This document shows positions 19,523 through 27,824 of a stretch of 64,000 bases of DNA, piece after piece. Position 1 is the first letter of the stretch, and each line of letters opens with the position of its first letter. Source of the DNA: Solirubrobacter sp963792915 (lineage in GTDB: Bacteria; Actinomycetota; Thermoleophilia; Solirubrobacterales; Solirubrobacteraceae); assembly GCA_963792915.1 (NCBI GenBank), contig CAWBYD010000003.1, forward strand, positions 1,426,001 through 1,490,000. The letters are read 5' to 3'. The notes beneath the pieces were generated by a model that saw only the letters and a list, made by a program, of their open reading frames with translations, did not search any database and was not told the origin of the DNA. The position numbers and the translations under genes are program-made.

Positions 19523-20659
19523 ATGGCGTTGCGGTACGCGTCTCTTGCGCTGGCGCTGGGCGTGCTGGCGGCAGCGGCGCCGGCGCGCGCGGACTCGCTG
19601 CTCTACCGCTGCGGGCCGAACGTGTGCCGCGTCGCCCTCGACGGCAGCGGCCGGCGCCAGCTGACGACCGACGGCAAGCCCGGCGGCCCGGTCTACTCGT
19701 GGCTGTCGGCCACGCGCGACGGCTCGCGGCTCGCGGTCAGCAAGGCGACGTTCGCGTACGTGCTGGACGGCGCCGGCCACCAGCTCGGCGGCGCGCTGCA
19801 GCGCGGCGGCGCGGCGCTGGTCGCCCAGATCGCGCCGGACGGCAGCCGCGTCGCGACGCTCGAGCTGCTGGGCGAGTTCACGCCGCCTCCGCCCTCCGCC
19901 GGGATCCTCGATCCGCCGCTGCTGGGGCTGCAGCCGTACCTGTTCACCGCAGCCCCGGACGGCAGCGGGCGCGCCGTCGTCGCCCGCTCCGTCGTCGACA
20001 CCGCATGGCTGGGCAACCGCCTGGTTCGCAGCGATTCGGGCCGCGCGGCCCCGTTCGCGCGCGGGCTGTGCCTGCTGGCGACCAACACGGGCTTCGCCTG
20101 CGAGCGCGACATCGCGCGCGACGCCGCGGACGACCTCTCGGCCCCCGCGCTGTCGCCCGACGGGCGGCTCGTGGCCGTCGCACAGTCGCCCGGTGGTGCG
20201 CTCCGGGGCAGCGGCCCGATCGTGCTCTACGACACGGCGACCGCGCAGCCGGTGCGCACGCTCACGAGCGGCGCGCAGGACGGGCTGCCGGCCTTCTCGC
20301 CTGACGGGCGGCGGGTCGCGTTCAACCGCGGCGGCGACATCTACGTGATCGACGCCGCCGGCGCCGCCGGCTCCGAGCGGCGCGTCGTCTCGGGGCTGCA
20401 GCCGGTGTGGGTGACGGCGGGCGCGGCCTGCACGGCACGCCGCTCGGTGCGCCCCGGGCTGCGGGCGGGCAAGCTCGTGGTCAGCGCATGCGCGCCGGCC
20501 GCCGGCCGCCTGGAGGTCACCCTCACGCTGCGAGGGCGCCGGATCGCCCGCCGCACCGTGCGGGCGAGCGCCGGCGGCCCGGTCTCGGTCACGTTCGCCC
20601 GCCCGCGCGGCGCCGCACTCAGCGCGCTGCGTGCGACGGTGCGCTTCCGCGCGAGCTAG
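19523..20659 (+). CDS. Secreted TolB-like PD40 beta-propeller protein
   Basis: A 378-aa exported protein. The signal peptide is ALRYASLALALGVLAAAAPARA, cut near ARA-DS (residue about 23). The mature part has repeated WD40-like/PD40 strands: CRVALDGSGRRQLTTDGKPG, APDGSRVATLEL, LSPDGRLVAVAQS, FSPDGRRVAFNRGGDIYVID, giving a TolB-like propeller. The final 90 residues have two cysteines (GAACTARRS, VVSACAPAAG) and an Ig-like beta domain with an R-rich surface. Ligand unknown. It begins with a probable leaderless start and overlaps the convergent exporter gene by 41 bp. Confidence 0.8.
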   Translation: MALRYASLALALGVLAAAAPARADSLLYRCGPNVCRVALDGSGRRQLTTDGKPGGPVYSWLSATRDGSRLAVSKATFAYVLDGAGHQLGGALQRGGAALVAQIAPDGSRVATLELLGEFTPPPPSAGILDPPLLGLQPYLFTAAPDGSGRAVVARSVVDTAWLGNRLVRSDSGRAAPFARGLCLLATNTGFACERDIARDAADDLSAPALSPDGRLVAVAQSPGGALRGSGPIVLYDTATAQPVRTLTSGAQDGLPAFSPDGRRVAFNRGGDIYVIDAAGAAGSERRVVSGLQPVWVTAGAACTARRSVRPGLRAGKLVVSACAPAAGRLEVTLTLRGRRIARRTVRASAGGPVSVTFARPRGAALSALRATVRFRAS

Positions 20660-22088
20660 CCAGCGCCGGAACCCGGCGGCGAGGGAGCAACGCCGCGGGC
20701 AGGAGGGTCAGCGCCGTCAGCCCGAGCGCCCACGCGAAGGTCGCGCCGGCGGCCGAGGAGAGCGGGCCCGCCAGCGAGGCGCGCGCCCCGGCCGAGAGGT
20801 CGGCGACCGCGCTCAGGCTGCCGGCGCCGGGCACCCGCGCCGTGAGCCCGTGCTGCAGCACGACGGCGAGCAGGGCGATCCCCAGCGACGCGCCGGTGCG
20901 CTGGACGATCTCGAGCGCGCTCGCCGCGCGCGCGACGGCCGCCGGCGGGAGCGCCTGGTAGGCGGCCGCCATCGCGGGCATCAGCGTCGCGCCCATGCCG
21001 GCGCCGCGCAGGAACAGCCCGGCGGCCAGCAGCCAACCTGGCACGTCGTCGCCGACGAGGGCGAACGGCACGGTTCCGAGGACGACGGCGACCACGCCGG
21101 CGAGCACGATCGCGCCCGCGCCCGTGCGGTCGGTGAGCTTGCCCGCCACGGGCATCGTGAGCATCGCGCCGACGCCCTGCGGGACCAGCCACACGCCGGT
21201 GTGCAGCGCGCTCTCGCCGCGCGCCAGCTGGAAGTAGAGCGCCATCAGCAGCAGCGAGCCGAAGAACGCCGCGCCGAACAGGAACGTCGTCGCGGCCGCG
21301 GCGGCGACGACGCGATCGGCGAAGATCCGCAGGTCGATCAGCGGGTGCTTCGCGCGCAGCGCGTGGCGGATGAACGCGGCGACCAGCGCGAGTCCCGCCA
21401 CGGCCGGGAGCGCGTGGCCGAGCGCGCCGCCCGACGGCGAGGAGACCCCGAACACGACCAGCGCGAACCCCGGGGAGAGCAGCGCGGCGCCCACCCAGTC
21501 GAGCGTCGTGCCGACGCGCTCCTGCGCCCGCGGCAGCACGCGCGCGGCGAGCGCCAGCGCGAACACGCCCAGGGGCAGGTTGATGAAGAAGATCAGCCGC
21601 CACGACGCGCCGTCCACCAGCGCGCCGCCGAGCATCGGCCCGAGCGCCGGGGCGAGCAGCATCGGGATGCCGACGAGCGCCATCACGCGGCCCATCCGCT
21701 CCTGCCCGGCGGCACGCGCGAGGATCGTCATGCCGACCGGCATCACCATCCCGCCGCCGAGGCCCTGCAGGACGCGGAAGCCGATCAGCGTCCCGGCCGA
21801 CCACGCGAGCCCGGACAGCAGCGAGCCGCCGAGGAACAGCGTCACGGCACTCAGGAAGACGCGCCGCGTGCCGAACCGGTCCACCGCCCAGCCGGTGAGC
21901 GGGATGACCGCCGCGAGCGCCAGCAGGTAGCCGGTCGAGACCCACTGGATCGTCGACAGGCGGGCGTCGAAGACCACGCCCAGGCGGTCGATCGCGATGT
22001 TCACGATCGTCGTGTCGAGGATCGTCATCACCGCGCCGCAGACCACCACGGCAGCCGCCAGCAGCACGGGACGTCCGAGGTCGCGCAT
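20619..22088 (-). CDS. DHA2-type MFS multidrug exporter (EmrB/QacA family)
   Basis: A 489-aa protein with about 14 membrane helices. The motifs LDTTIVNIAIDRLG (motif D1 of DHA2 transporters) near residues 24-38 and the motif A loop DRFGTRRVFL near residue 75 identify the family, as does the motif C-type GIPMLLAPALGPMLGG. It probably expels drugs or toxic metabolites with the proton gradient. The ATG at 22088 lacks a ribosome site and follows a TATAGT -10 hexamer by 6 nt. A 10-bp palindrome just upstream of the promoter core may bind a repressor encoded elsewhere. It converges with the PD40 gene. Confidence 0.88.
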   Translation of the reverse strand: MRDLGRPVLLAAAVVVCGAVMTILDTTIVNIAIDRLGVVFDARLSTIQWVSTGYLLALAAVIPLTGWAVDRFGTRRVFLSAVTLFLGGSLLSGLAWSAGTLIGFRVLQGLGGGMVMPVGMTILARAAGQERMGRVMALVGIPMLLAPALGPMLGGALVDGASWRLIFFINLPLGVFALALAARVLPRAQERVGTTLDWVGAALLSPGFALVVFGVSSPSGGALGHALPAVAGLALVAAFIRHALRAKHPLIDLRIFADRVVAAAAATTFLFGAAFFGSLLLMALYFQLARGESALHTGVWLVPQGVGAMLTMPVAGKLTDRTGAGAIVLAGVVAVVLGTVPFALVGDDVPGWLLAAGLFLRGAGMGATLMPAMAAAYQALPPAAVARAASALEIVQRTGASLGIALLAVVLQHGLTARVPGAGSLSAVADLSAGARASLAGPLSSAAGATFAWALGLTALTLLPAALLPRRRVPALASSRGSAPSHAAR

Positions 22089-22094
22089 CAGGCG

Positions 22095-22100
22095 ACTATA
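22095..22100 (-). promoter_or_regulatory. -10 element TATAGT for leaderless exporter mRNA
   Basis: TATAGT (minus strand) ends 6 nt before the ATG at 22088; it is the best match to the bacterial -10 consensus among the leaderless promoters in this window. Confidence 0.65.
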
Positions 22101-22122
22101 TGGGCCGCCCGCGCCGGATCGA

Positions 22123-22132
22123 CGAACGTTCG
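22123..22132. promoter_or_regulatory. Palindrome CGAACGTTCG at the exporter promoter, candidate operator
   Basis: A perfect 10-bp palindrome sits immediately upstream of the -35 position implied by the TATAGT box. A TetR- or MarR-type repressor site is possible, but no regulator gene is adjacent. Confidence 0.35.
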
Positions 22133-22270
22133 AGTCCTGCGCTCGCTCCGTAGAACCCCGCAGCGCGGCTGCGGCAAATCCCTGAGGCGATTCCGCCGCA
22201 ACCGCCCCCCTGCGCGGCGCCCTGGTGGTCGAACCAATGAACAGACACACCGACTTGCCAGGGAGACACC

Positions 22271-22426
22271 ATGACCGCCGCACAGACCACGATCGCCGAA
22301 CCGCCGTTTGCCAGCGACGAATACCGCCTCGCGGAGTGGTTCGAGGCGCTCGCCGCGGACGCCGAGCGCCACCGCGCCGCAGCAGCCACCTACGATCCGA
22401 CGCTGCCCGCCGCGAACATCGACTGA
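22271..22426 (+). CDS. Small 51-aa soluble protein of unknown function
   Basis: A short gene encoding an acidic, largely helical peptide (EYRLAEWFEALAADAERH core) with a proline-containing tail. Support: a GGGAG ribosome site a few bases before the ATG, nearly all codons ending in C or G as in neighbouring genes, and a very strong terminator 15 nt after the TGA. It is a stand-alone transcript. I do not recognise a family. The sequence has no membrane segment, no cysteines and no DNA-binding motif. Similar small proteins of unknown role are frequent in this group of bacteria. Confidence 0.7.
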   Translation: MTAAQTTIAEPPFASDEYRLAEWFEALAADAERHRAAAATYDPTLPAANID

Positions 22427-22440
22427 CGCTCCCCCCTAAC

Positions 22441-22474
22441 CGGGGCTCCGCGTGTTGTCACACGCGGAGCCCCG
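22441..22474 (+). terminator. Very strong terminator after the 51-aa gene
   Basis: A perfect 15-bp stem (CGGGGCTCCGCGTGT, complement 22460-22474) with a 4-nt loop. It is the strongest hairpin seen in the window. Confidence 0.88.
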
Positions 22475-22491
22475 CTTACGTCAACGGGGGC

Positions 22492-22881
22492 ATGCTCGAT
22501 CGCTTCGCATCACAGCGCCACGCGCTGCTGACCACCTTCAAGCGCGACGGGACGCCCGTCGCCACACCCGTCCACATCGCCGTCCAGGACGGCCGCGCCT
22601 ACATCCGGACCTACGGCAAGGCGTGGAAGTGGAAGCGGGTCCGCAACACCCCGGGCTGCGAGCTCGCGCCGTGCACGCTGCGCGGGCGGCCCACCGGCCC
22701 CGGAGTGCAGGTCCGTGGGCGCGTGCTCGCCGGCGAGGAGGCTGCGCACGCCGCCCGCGCGCTCGCGCACAAGTACCCGCTGCTGCACGGCCTGCTGATC
22801 CCGCGCCTGCACCGGCTGATGCGCACGCCCACGGTCCATATGGAGTTCGTGCTCAGTTCTCCTGCGCTTGGCGCTCCTTGA
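22492..22881 (+). CDS. PPOX-class F420-dependent oxidoreductase-like protein
   Basis: A 129-aa split-barrel flavin/deazaflavin-binding protein. The opening RHALLTTFKRDGTPVATPV, the YIRTYGKAWKWKRVRNTP segment and the LRGRPTGPGVQVRGR strand are typical of the PPOX class that uses F420 in actinobacteria. The natural substrate is not predictable; known relatives reduce quinones, biliverdin or unsaturated lactones. The ATG at 22492 follows a GGGGG tract. Its last 29 bp overlap the convergent acs gene. Confidence 0.82.
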   Translation: MLDRFASQRHALLTTFKRDGTPVATPVHIAVQDGRAYIRTYGKAWKWKRVRNTPGCELAPCTLRGRPTGPGVQVRGRVLAGEEAAHAARALAHKYPLLHGLLIPRLHRLMRTPTVHMEFVLSSPALGAP

Positions 22882-24811
22882 TCTTGCCTTCGAGCTGTTT
22901 CATGACTTCGGGGTCGCGTAGGGTGGTGACGTCGCCGAGTTCGCGGCCTTCGGCGATGTCGCGCAGGAGGCGGCGCATGATCTTTCCGCTGCGGGTCTTG
23001 GGGAGGTCGTCGGCCCAGATGATCCGTTTGGGGCGGGCGAACTTGCCGATCCGTATGGCGACCTTTTCGCGGATCTCGCTGACGAGTTCGTCGTCGCCGT
23101 CGAGGTCGCCCTCGAGGGTCACGAAGGCCGCGATCGCTTGGCCGGTGTCTTCGTCGGCTTGGCCGATCACGGCGGCCTCGGCGACCTTGGGGTGCGAGAC
23201 GATCGCTGATTCGACCTCGGCGGTGGAGAGCCGGTGCCCGGAGACGTTGACGACGTCGTCGATGCGGCCGATGATCGAGATGTAGCCGTCGGGGTCGGCG
23301 CGGGCGGCGTCGCCGACGACGTAGGTCTGGCGGCCCAGCCGTGACCAGTAGGTCGCGATGAAGCGGTCGTCTTCTTTGTAGAGCGTGCGCAGCATCGAGG
23401 GCCAGGGTCGTTTGAGGACCAGGATCCCCTGTTCGGTGCCGGCGTCGACGCCGTCCTCGTTGACGACCGCGGCCGCGATCCCGGGCAGCGCGCGGCCCGC
23501 GACCCCGGGCTTGGTGGCTTGCAGGCCGGGCAGCGTGGTGATCATGATCGCGCCGGTCTCGGTCTGCCACCACGTATCCACGATCGGGCAGCGGCCACCC
23601 CCGATCACCTTCCAATACCACAACCAGGCCTTCGGGTTGATCGGCTCCCCGACCGTTCCCAGCAGCCGCAACGAGGTCAGGTCGTGCTTGGCCGGATACG
23701 GCTCGCCCCACTTCATGCACGCCCGGATCGCCGTCGGCGCGCAATACAGGATGCTGACCCGGTAGCGCTCGACGATCTCCCACCAGACATCGCGATCCGG
23801 GTAGTCCGGGGCGCCCTCATACATCACGCTGGTCGCGCCGTTGGCCAGCGGCCCGTAGACGATGTAGGAATGCCCGGTGACCCAGCCGACATCGGCCGCG
23901 CACCAAAACACGTCCTCGTCGGGCTTGAGGTCAAACACCGCCCGATGCGTATACGCGACCGCAGTCAGATAGCCGCCCGTGGTGTGCAAGATCCCCTTCG
24001 GCTTGGCCGTCGACCCCGACGTGTAGAGGATGTAGAGCGGGTCCTCGGCATCCATCGCCTCGGCCGGGCACTCCGGCGCCGCCGCCGCCAACAACTCGCG
24101 ATAGGTGTGATCGCGCCCGGGCTTCATCGGCGCATCGTTACCGACGCGCTCGACGACCACGATCGTCTCGACCAGATCGCCGATCACCTCATCGACCTGC
24201 TGCTTGATCGCCGCCGTCTTGCCCTTACGACGCGCACCATCGACCGTGATCAACACCTTCGCCTCAGAGAACTCGATCCGCTCCCGGACCGACTCCGCGC
24301 TAAAGCCCCCGAAGACCACGTTATGCGGCGCCCCGATCCGCGCACACGCCAACATCGCCACCGCGACCTCCGGGATCATCGGCAAATAGATCGCGACGAC
24401 ATCGCCCTTCTTGACCCCCAACGACTTCAACGCATTCGCCAAGCGCTGCACATCACGATGCAACTCCGCATACGTGACAGCGAGCTCCTCACCCTCCTCA
24501 CCACGCCAGTGATACGCCACCCGCCCCCCGCGCCCGGCCAACACATGCCGATCCACGCAGTTATACGACGCGTTCAACTTGCCGCCCACAAACCACTTCG
24601 CAAACGGCGGATCAGACCAATCCAACACCCGCTCCCACGGCACATCCCACTCCAACAACCCCGCCTGCTCGGCCCAAAACCCCTCAAAATCCGCATCCGC
24701 AGACTCCCACACCCCCGGATCGGACACCACCGCCCGCTCCACAAACTCCCGCGGCGGCGCGAACACGTCCTGATCCAGCAACTCCTCCAACTGCTGCTCG
24801 AGCGCCGCCAT
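22853..24811 (-). CDS. acs: Acetyl-coenzyme A synthetase (AMP-forming)
   Basis: A 652-aa enzyme converting acetate, ATP and CoA to acetyl-CoA. The family length is about 650. Motifs: YTSGSTAKPKG (AMP-binding P-loop) near residue 265, DTWWQTETGAIM near residue 412, and C-terminal PKTRSGKIMRRLLR with the lysine that is acetylated for control in relatives. The ATG shares its A with the satP stop (TGATG). Unusual base use: the first ~415 codons favour G/T-ending codons on the coding strand (TTG, TTT, GAT, GTG), whereas the remaining codons favour C/A endings (CTC, CGC, CAA). The switch near position 23570 is sharp, suggesting a mosaic or transferred gene. Confidence 0.96.
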   Translation of the reverse strand: MAALEQQLEELLDQDVFAPPREFVERAVVSDPGVWESADADFEGFWAEQAGLLEWDVPWERVLDWSDPPFAKWFVGGKLNASYNCVDRHVLAGRGGRVAYHWRGEEGEELAVTYAELHRDVQRLANALKSLGVKKGDVVAIYLPMIPEVAVAMLACARIGAPHNVVFGGFSAESVRERIEFSEAKVLITVDGARRKGKTAAIKQQVDEVIGDLVETIVVVERVGNDAPMKPGRDHTYRELLAAAAPECPAEAMDAEDPLYILYTSGSTAKPKGILHTTGGYLTAVAYTHRAVFDLKPDEDVFWCAADVGWVTGHSYIVYGPLANGATSVMYEGAPDYPDRDVWWEIVERYRVSILYCAPTAIRACMKWGEPYPAKHDLTSLRLLGTVGEPINPKAWLWYWKVIGGGRCPIVDTWWQTETGAIMITTLPGLQATKPGVAGRALPGIAAAVVNEDGVDAGTEQGILVLKRPWPSMLRTLYKEDDRFIATYWSRLGRQTYVVGDAARADPDGYISIIGRIDDVVNVSGHRLSTAEVESAIVSHPKVAEAAVIGQADEDTGQAIAAFVTLEGDLDGDDELVSEIREKVAIRIGKFARPKRIIWADDLPKTRSGKIMRRLLRDIAEGRELGDVTTLRDPEVMKQLEGKIKERQAQEN

Positions 24812-25440
24812 CAGCTCAGCGGCCTGGTGGGCATCACGATCCGCTTGAAGGTCGCGTTCGTCACTTCCGCGAACGACGCGTACCACGCGACCAGTGCGGT
24901 CGCCAGGCCGAACCAGCCGGCGGTCTTGACGAGCCCTGTGTGCGCGCCGGCGTTGCCGATGCCGAGCACGATGAACGTGATCGTCAGCAGCGCGAAGACC
25001 GTCGCGATCGCGGCCGTGGTCCGCAACGAGGCGATGAACATGTAGGCGGTGAAGATGCCCCAGGCGATCAGGTAGAGCCCGACGGCGTGGCCGACGTCCT
25101 TCTCGGGGATGCCCTTGGCGAAGAACTGCACGAACGCCCAGTACGACAGCCAGAACGCGCCGTACGAGCCGAACGCGGTGGCGCCGAACGTGTTGCCGGT
25201 GCGGAACTCCCACATGCCGGCCAGCAGCTGGGCGATGCCGCCGTAGGTCAGCGCGAGGCCGAGCACGATCGGCTCACCCGCGCTGTTGACCAGCCCGGCG
25301 TTGAACATGCTCAGCACGAAGGTCGTCATCGCGAATGCGGCGAGCCCGAGCGGTGCCGGGTTGGCGATCGTCACCGCCGGGGGAGACTCGCTTGCGGTGG
25401 TCTCCGTCCGCGTCACCCGCGGGGTCGATACGGCAGCCAT
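24811..25440 (-). CDS. satP: Acetate uptake transporter of the GPR1/FUN34/YaaH (SatP) family
   Basis: A 209-aa membrane protein with six helices. Family markers: NPAPLGLAAFAMTTFVLSMFN at the start of helix 1 (residues about 28-48) and the FGSYGAFWLSYWAF segment. SatP proteins import acetate or succinate with protons. The ATG at 25440 follows GAGGAGAG by a few bases, which decides it over the GTG 12 nt upstream. It forms a two-gene operon with acs, translationally coupled, and diverges from the lytS-actP operon. Confidence 0.93.
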   Translation of the reverse strand: MAAVSTPRVTRTETTASESPPAVTIANPAPLGLAAFAMTTFVLSMFNAGLVNSAGEPIVLGLALTYGGIAQLLAGMWEFRTGNTFGATAFGSYGAFWLSYWAFVQFFAKGIPEKDVGHAVGLYLIAWGIFTAYMFIASLRTTAAIATVFALLTITFIVLGIGNAGAHTGLVKTAGWFGLATALVAWYASFAEVTNATFKRIVMPTRPLS

Positions 25441-25600
25441 GACTCTCCTCACGTCGTTGGTCCGTTCCGTCCCCTATGTACTCGCGACACCCGCGCGCGA
25501 CGACCGCGATCGACGGGCGGCGGCCTGCGCCGGTGAACGGTGCCTGGAGCCCGTTGTCCGGTGACGTTCATCGCCCGTGGTACGTTCGCTGCGTGATCGG

Positions 25601-26782
25601 ATGAATGTCGTGCTCGGCGTGGTCTTGGGCATGGTTATCTCCATGTCGCTGGGCGCGGGCTGGCAACTGATGTTCCGGCGTGAGCGGGTCGTCTCGCCCG
25701 AGGCGGCGGCGATGCAGGCCGCCGTGCACGCGACGAGCGCGCTGCTGCCGCCGCTGCGCCAGGGGCTCACGCGCGAGACCGCCAAGCCCGTGGCACGCGC
25801 GCTGCGGGTACTGACCGGTGCGGACGCGATCGCGCTGGCGGACGTCGAAGGCGTGCTCGCCTTCGACGGCCCGGGTGCCGACCACCACCTGCCGGGCGAC
25901 CCGCTGGACGGCCTCACGCGCCACCCCGGCGCGGACCGCGTGCACGTCGAGCGCACGCTGCGCTGCGAGCACGCGGACTGCCCGCTGCGCTCGGCGATCC
26001 TCGTGCCGCTGCTCGTCCGGCAGCGGCCGATCGGAACGCTCGTCGCGCTCTACGACAGCCCCGCGCGGCTGCGCGTGGAGGAATCGCGGGTCGTGACCGA
26101 GGCGGCGGCGCTGGTCGCGGCGCTCGTGCAGCTGAGCGAGATGGAGGCGCAGGCCGAGCGGCTCGCGCGCGCCGAGCTGCGCTCGCTGCGCGCGCAGATC
26201 TCGCCGCACTTCATCTACAACGCGCTGGCCGCCGTGGCGGCCTCGATCCGCACCCAGCCGGCCGAGGCGCGCGAGCTGCTGACCGAGTTCGCCGAGTTCA
26301 TCCGCTACGCGTTCGCCGGCCAGCGGCCGTACGTGACGCTCGCCGACGAGCTCGGCTACGTCGAGCGCTACCTGCGGCTCGAGCAGGCGCGCTTCGGCGA
26401 GCGCATGCGGGTGAGCGTGGACGTGGACCCCGACATCCTGCCCGCCGCCGTCCCGGTGCTCTCCGTGCAGCCGCTGGTGGAGAACGCGGTCCGCCACGGC
26501 GTCGAGTCGCGGCCCGAGGGGGCGACGGTCGAGATCCACGGGCGCAGCATCGGCTCCGACATCGAGCTGACGATCCGCGACGACGGCGTGGGGATCGAGC
26601 CGCAGGCGCTCCAGGACGCGCTCGCCGGCGCGGGCCGCGGCATCGGGCTGTGGAACGTACAGAGCCGGCTGCAGGCCACGTACGGGGAGGGCTACGGGCT
26701 CGAGGTGCGCGCGCGGGCCGGCGCGGGCACTGAAGTGATCGTGACGCTGCCGAAGTTCAGCCCGGGGGTGCGCCCGGCATGA
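25601..26782 (+). CDS. LytS-type sensor histidine kinase with GAF domain
   Basis: A 393-aa kinase. One membrane segment lies at residues 3-26 (VVLGVVLGMVISMSLGAGW). A GAF-like domain (about 55-180) with cysteines in LRCEHADCPLR might sense a ligand or metal. The His_kinase domain has the LytS motif AQISPHFIYNALAA (phospho-acceptor His), and the HATPase part has ENAVRHGVES, RDDGVGIEP and GRGIGLWNVQSRL boxes. The next gene, its LytTR response regulator, overlaps by ATGA. The start is ATG 25601, though GTG 25577 is in frame. Placement before an acetate/pyruvate-type symporter suggests the kinase reports external carboxylates, like BtsS/YpdA in E. coli (inference). Confidence 0.88.
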   Translation: MNVVLGVVLGMVISMSLGAGWQLMFRRERVVSPEAAAMQAAVHATSALLPPLRQGLTRETAKPVARALRVLTGADAIALADVEGVLAFDGPGADHHLPGDPLDGLTRHPGADRVHVERTLRCEHADCPLRSAILVPLLVRQRPIGTLVALYDSPARLRVEESRVVTEAAALVAALVQLSEMEAQAERLARAELRSLRAQISPHFIYNALAAVAASIRTQPAEARELLTEFAEFIRYAFAGQRPYVTLADELGYVERYLRLEQARFGERMRVSVDVDPDILPAAVPVLSVQPLVENAVRHGVESRPEGATVEIHGRSIGSDIELTIRDDGVGIEPQALQDALAGAGRGIGLWNVQSRLQATYGEGYGLEVRARAGAGTEVIVTLPKFSPGVRPA

Positions 26783-27528
26783 ATCCGCCGGAGCGCTTGC
26801 GGCTGCTCGCGGTCGACGACGAGCGCCCGGCGCGCGAGGACCTCGTGCACATGCTCGGGACGCTGCAGCGCGTGGGCTCGGTCGCGGGCGCCGCGTCGGC
26901 CGCCGAGGCGCTGCGCAAGCTCAGCGACGATCCGCCGTTCGACGGCGTGTTCCTCGACGTCCGCATGCCCGGGCTCGACGGCGTGGAGCTCGGGCGCATC
27001 CTGCGGCGCTTCGAGCGCACGCCGGCGCTCGTGTTCGTCTCGGCCCACGATCGCTTCGCGGTCGACGCCTTCGCGCTGGCGGCGCTCGACTACCTGCTCA
27101 AGCCGGTCTCGCGCAGCCGGCTGGAGGAGGCCGTGGAGCGCGTCGCGCGGGCCGTCGGCGCGGCGTCCGGCGTCTCCGCGCCGGCCGAGCTCGACGCGCC
27201 GATGCTGTCCGTCGACGCGCTGGCCGGCGGCGGCACGCGGCTGCTGGCGCGCGACTCGATCCGCTACCTGCAGGCCAACGGCGACTACGTGCGCGTGGTC
27301 GCCGACGAGGGGCACTACCTGCTGCGGGCGCGGCTCGCCGACGTCGAGGAGCGCTGGGGCCAGCACGGCTTCGTGCGCGTCCACCGCGCCTACGTGGTCA
27401 ACCTGCGGCGCGCCGTCGAGGTCCGCCCGCAGCTCAACGGGACGGCGATCGTGCTGATGCACGACGGCGCCGAGGTGCCGATCGCGCGCCGCCAGGTCGG
27501 CGAGCTGCGGCGGCGGCTGAGCCTATGA
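26779..27528 (+). CDS. LytTR-family response regulator
   Basis: A 249-aa regulator. The receiver domain (residues 8-125) has the acidic pair in LLAVDDERPA, phospho-acceptor Asp in VFLDVRMPGLDG and the Lys in DYLLKPVSR. The LytTR DNA-binding domain (about 150-249) contains IRYLQANGDYVRV, FVRVHRAYVVNLRRAV and PIARRQVGELRRRL. It overlaps both neighbours by ATGA, so the four genes form one operon. Likely target is the divergent region 25441-25600, where ACGTTC occurs twice, 18 bp apart (25564 and 25582). Confidence 0.92.
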   Translation: MNPPERLRLLAVDDERPAREDLVHMLGTLQRVGSVAGAASAAEALRKLSDDPPFDGVFLDVRMPGLDGVELGRILRRFERTPALVFVSAHDRFAVDAFALAALDYLLKPVSRSRLEEAVERVARAVGAASGVSAPAELDAPMLSVDALAGGGTRLLARDSIRYLQANGDYVRVVADEGHYLLRARLADVEERWGQHGFVRVHRAYVVNLRRAVEVRPQLNGTAIVLMHDGAEVPIARRQVGELRRRLSL

Positions 27529-27824
27529 ACATCCGCGACGAGCTCGCCGACGCCACGCAGCACGGCGGCCTCTACCTGCGCCGGCTCGTGCGCGCGCAGC
27601 TCGGACTGAGCCTGCTCGCGCTGGCCGCCTTCGGCGGGCTGGTCGGCGGGCTGCCGCTGGCCGTCTACCTGCTGGCCGGACTGCAGCACACGACGCTGTT
27701 CGGGATCCCGCTCTCGCTGCTGATCATCCTGTGGCCGCCGTTCCCGCTGCTGGTGGCGATCGGCGCGCTCTACACGAGCCGCGCCGAGGCGCTCGAGGAG
27801 GCGTTCCGCGAGCTGGTGCAGTGA
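27525..27824 (+). CDS. Small membrane protein paired with the solute:sodium symporter (DUF485/YjcH-like role)
   Basis: A 99-aa protein with two membrane helices (about residues 28-50 and 60-83) and a soluble N-terminal helix. Its position directly before an ActP-like symporter, with ATGA overlap upstream and GTGA overlap downstream, mirrors yjcH-actP in E. coli, where a small DUF485 protein precedes the acetate permease. Sequence similarity to DUF485 is only approximate to my eye, so the pairing rests on context. It might stabilise or modulate the transporter. Confidence 0.72.
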   Translation: MNIRDELADATQHGGLYLRRLVRAQLGLSLLALAAFGGLVGGLPLAVYLLAGLQHTTLFGIPLSLLIILWPPFPLLVAIGALYTSRAEALEEAFRELVQ

